Positions 39,062 to 39,603 of a stretch of 39,603 bases of DNA are shown piece by piece. The DNA comes from Gammaproteobacteria bacterium. Its GTDB lineage: Bacteria; Pseudomonadota; Gammaproteobacteria; Burkholderiales; Burkholderiaceae_C. How positions within the stretch are numbered: the first letter of the stretch is position 1; every line of letters begins with the position of its first letter. The stretch spans positions 1 through 39,603 of the forward strand of contig JAHJOG010000068.1 of NCBI GenBank assembly GCA_018820395.1, given 5' to 3'. A model generated the notes under the pieces. It was given only the letters and a program-made list of their open reading frames with translations. It searched no databases and was not told the DNA's origin. Position numbers and translations under genes: made by a program.

Positions 39062-39603
39062 GACGGCAAGCTCGCTTCGAGTTCAGCCAGTTGTTCGGCC
39101 TCGCGGGCCGCGCGCAGGGCGGCCAGCACATCGCTCAAGTCGCCTTCCATGATCGACTGCAACTTGTAGAGCGTGAGATTGATGCGGTGATCGGTCAGCC
39201 TGCCTTGCGGGAAGTTGTAGGTCCGGATGCGGTCCGAGCGATCGCCGGTGCCGATCAGGCCTTTGCGCATCGCCGCGTCCTTGGCCGCACGCTCGCTGCG
39301 GTCCTTGTCTTGGATGCGCGCCGACAGCACTTGCATCGCCTTGGCCTTGTTCCGGTGCTGGCTGCGGTCGTCCTGGCACTCGGCCACAATGCCCGTGGGA
39401 ATGTGCGTGATCCGCACCGCCGAGTCCGTCTTGTTGATGTGCTGTCCACCGGCGCCGCTCGCGCGGTAGGTGTCGATGCGCAGATCGGCAGGATTGATCT
39501 GCACCGCGACGGCCTCGTCCGGTTCGGCGAGGACCGCGACCGTGCAGGCGCTGGTGTGGATGCGGCCTTGTGTCTCGGTCGCCGGCACCCGCTGCACGCG
39601 GTG
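39058..39603 (-). CDS. prfA: Peptide chain release factor 1 (RF1), 3' part only
   Basis: RF1 recognises UAA and UAG stop codons and triggers peptide release. The minus-strand frame is open to the right edge, so the N-terminal half with the PxT (PAT) stop-codon motif lies outside the window. The visible 181 residues start with [10 protein letters not shown], then TSACTVAVL, and contain the GGQ loop ([16 protein letters not shown]). The [16 protein letters not shown] block ([11 protein letters not shown]) close to the end is typical of RF1. It is followed directly by prmC, which methylates the GGQ glutamine. Confidence 0.97.
   Translation of the reverse strand, partial: HRVQRVPATETQGRIHTSACTVAVLAEPDEAVAVQINPADLRIDTYRASGAGGQHINKTDSAVRITHIPTGIVAECQDDRSQHRNKAKAMQVLSARIQDKDRSERAAKDAAMRKGLIGTGDRSDRIRTYNFPQGRLTDHRINLTLYKLQSIMEGDLSDVLAALRAAREAEQLAELEASLPS

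Overview
This window looks like a chromosomal segment of a betaproteobacterium of the order Burkholderiales, most likely family Comamonadaceae (Variovorax-like). The base composition is GC-rich. The gene order (hisFIE-hit-tatABC-degS, petABC-sspAB, secA-argJ, pilBCD-coaE-zapD-yacG, ispB/rplU-rpmA-obgE-proB, prfA-prmC-grxD) and the protein sequences fit that group. Placement is by recognition of families and synteny; no database search was run. Almost all of the DNA is core housekeeping sequence, and I see no insertion sequence, phage, CRISPR array or rRNA.

Positions 1-8160: the 3' part of a hexose-6-phosphate mutarotase gene leads into hisF, hisI and hisE (end of histidine synthesis), a small membrane protein, a HIT hydrolase and the complete twin-arginine translocase tatABC. 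A membrane-anchored DegS-type protease faces tatC. A Nif3-like protein and a PdxA-family dehydrogenase follow, and the latter overlaps the mscL channel gene tail to tail.

Positions 8161-14280: petABC (cytochrome bc1 complex) has its own promoter and terminator and is followed by sspA and sspB (stringent-starvation protein and ClpXP adaptor) and tRNA-Thr(TGT). Then comes a gene-poor stretch with an unrecognised 71-residue membrane protein divergent from a LysR-type regulator. This is the least housekeeping-like part of the window.

Positions 14280-23670: a small DciA-like protein is divergent from secA. secA is followed by argJ, a DUF815 P-loop ATPase and a MutT-type Nudix hydrolase. On the minus strand are yacG and zapD and, wedged between zapD and coaE, a two-gene cassette of a membrane-bound O-acyltransferase (AlgI/DltB type) and an SGNH/AlgX-like partner.

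Positions 23737-30296: coaE, pilD, pilC and pilB (type IV pilus assembly and prepilin processing), tRNA-Pro(CGG) and ispB are all on the minus strand. ispB is divergent from rplU-rpmA, which ends at a clear intrinsic terminator.

Positions 30367-39603: obgE-proB faces a CNP1-like secreted protein and rppH. proS runs directly into a lytic transglycosylase with a twin-arginine signal. On the minus strand are a stand-alone Lon-like AAA+ ATPase, a cupin, grxD, prmC and the 3' part of prfA. The most unusual items are the O-acylation cassette, the LysR/small-membrane-protein island, the Lon ATPase without a protease domain, the twin-arginine transglycosylase, and a terminator whose loop may double as the obgE -35 element.
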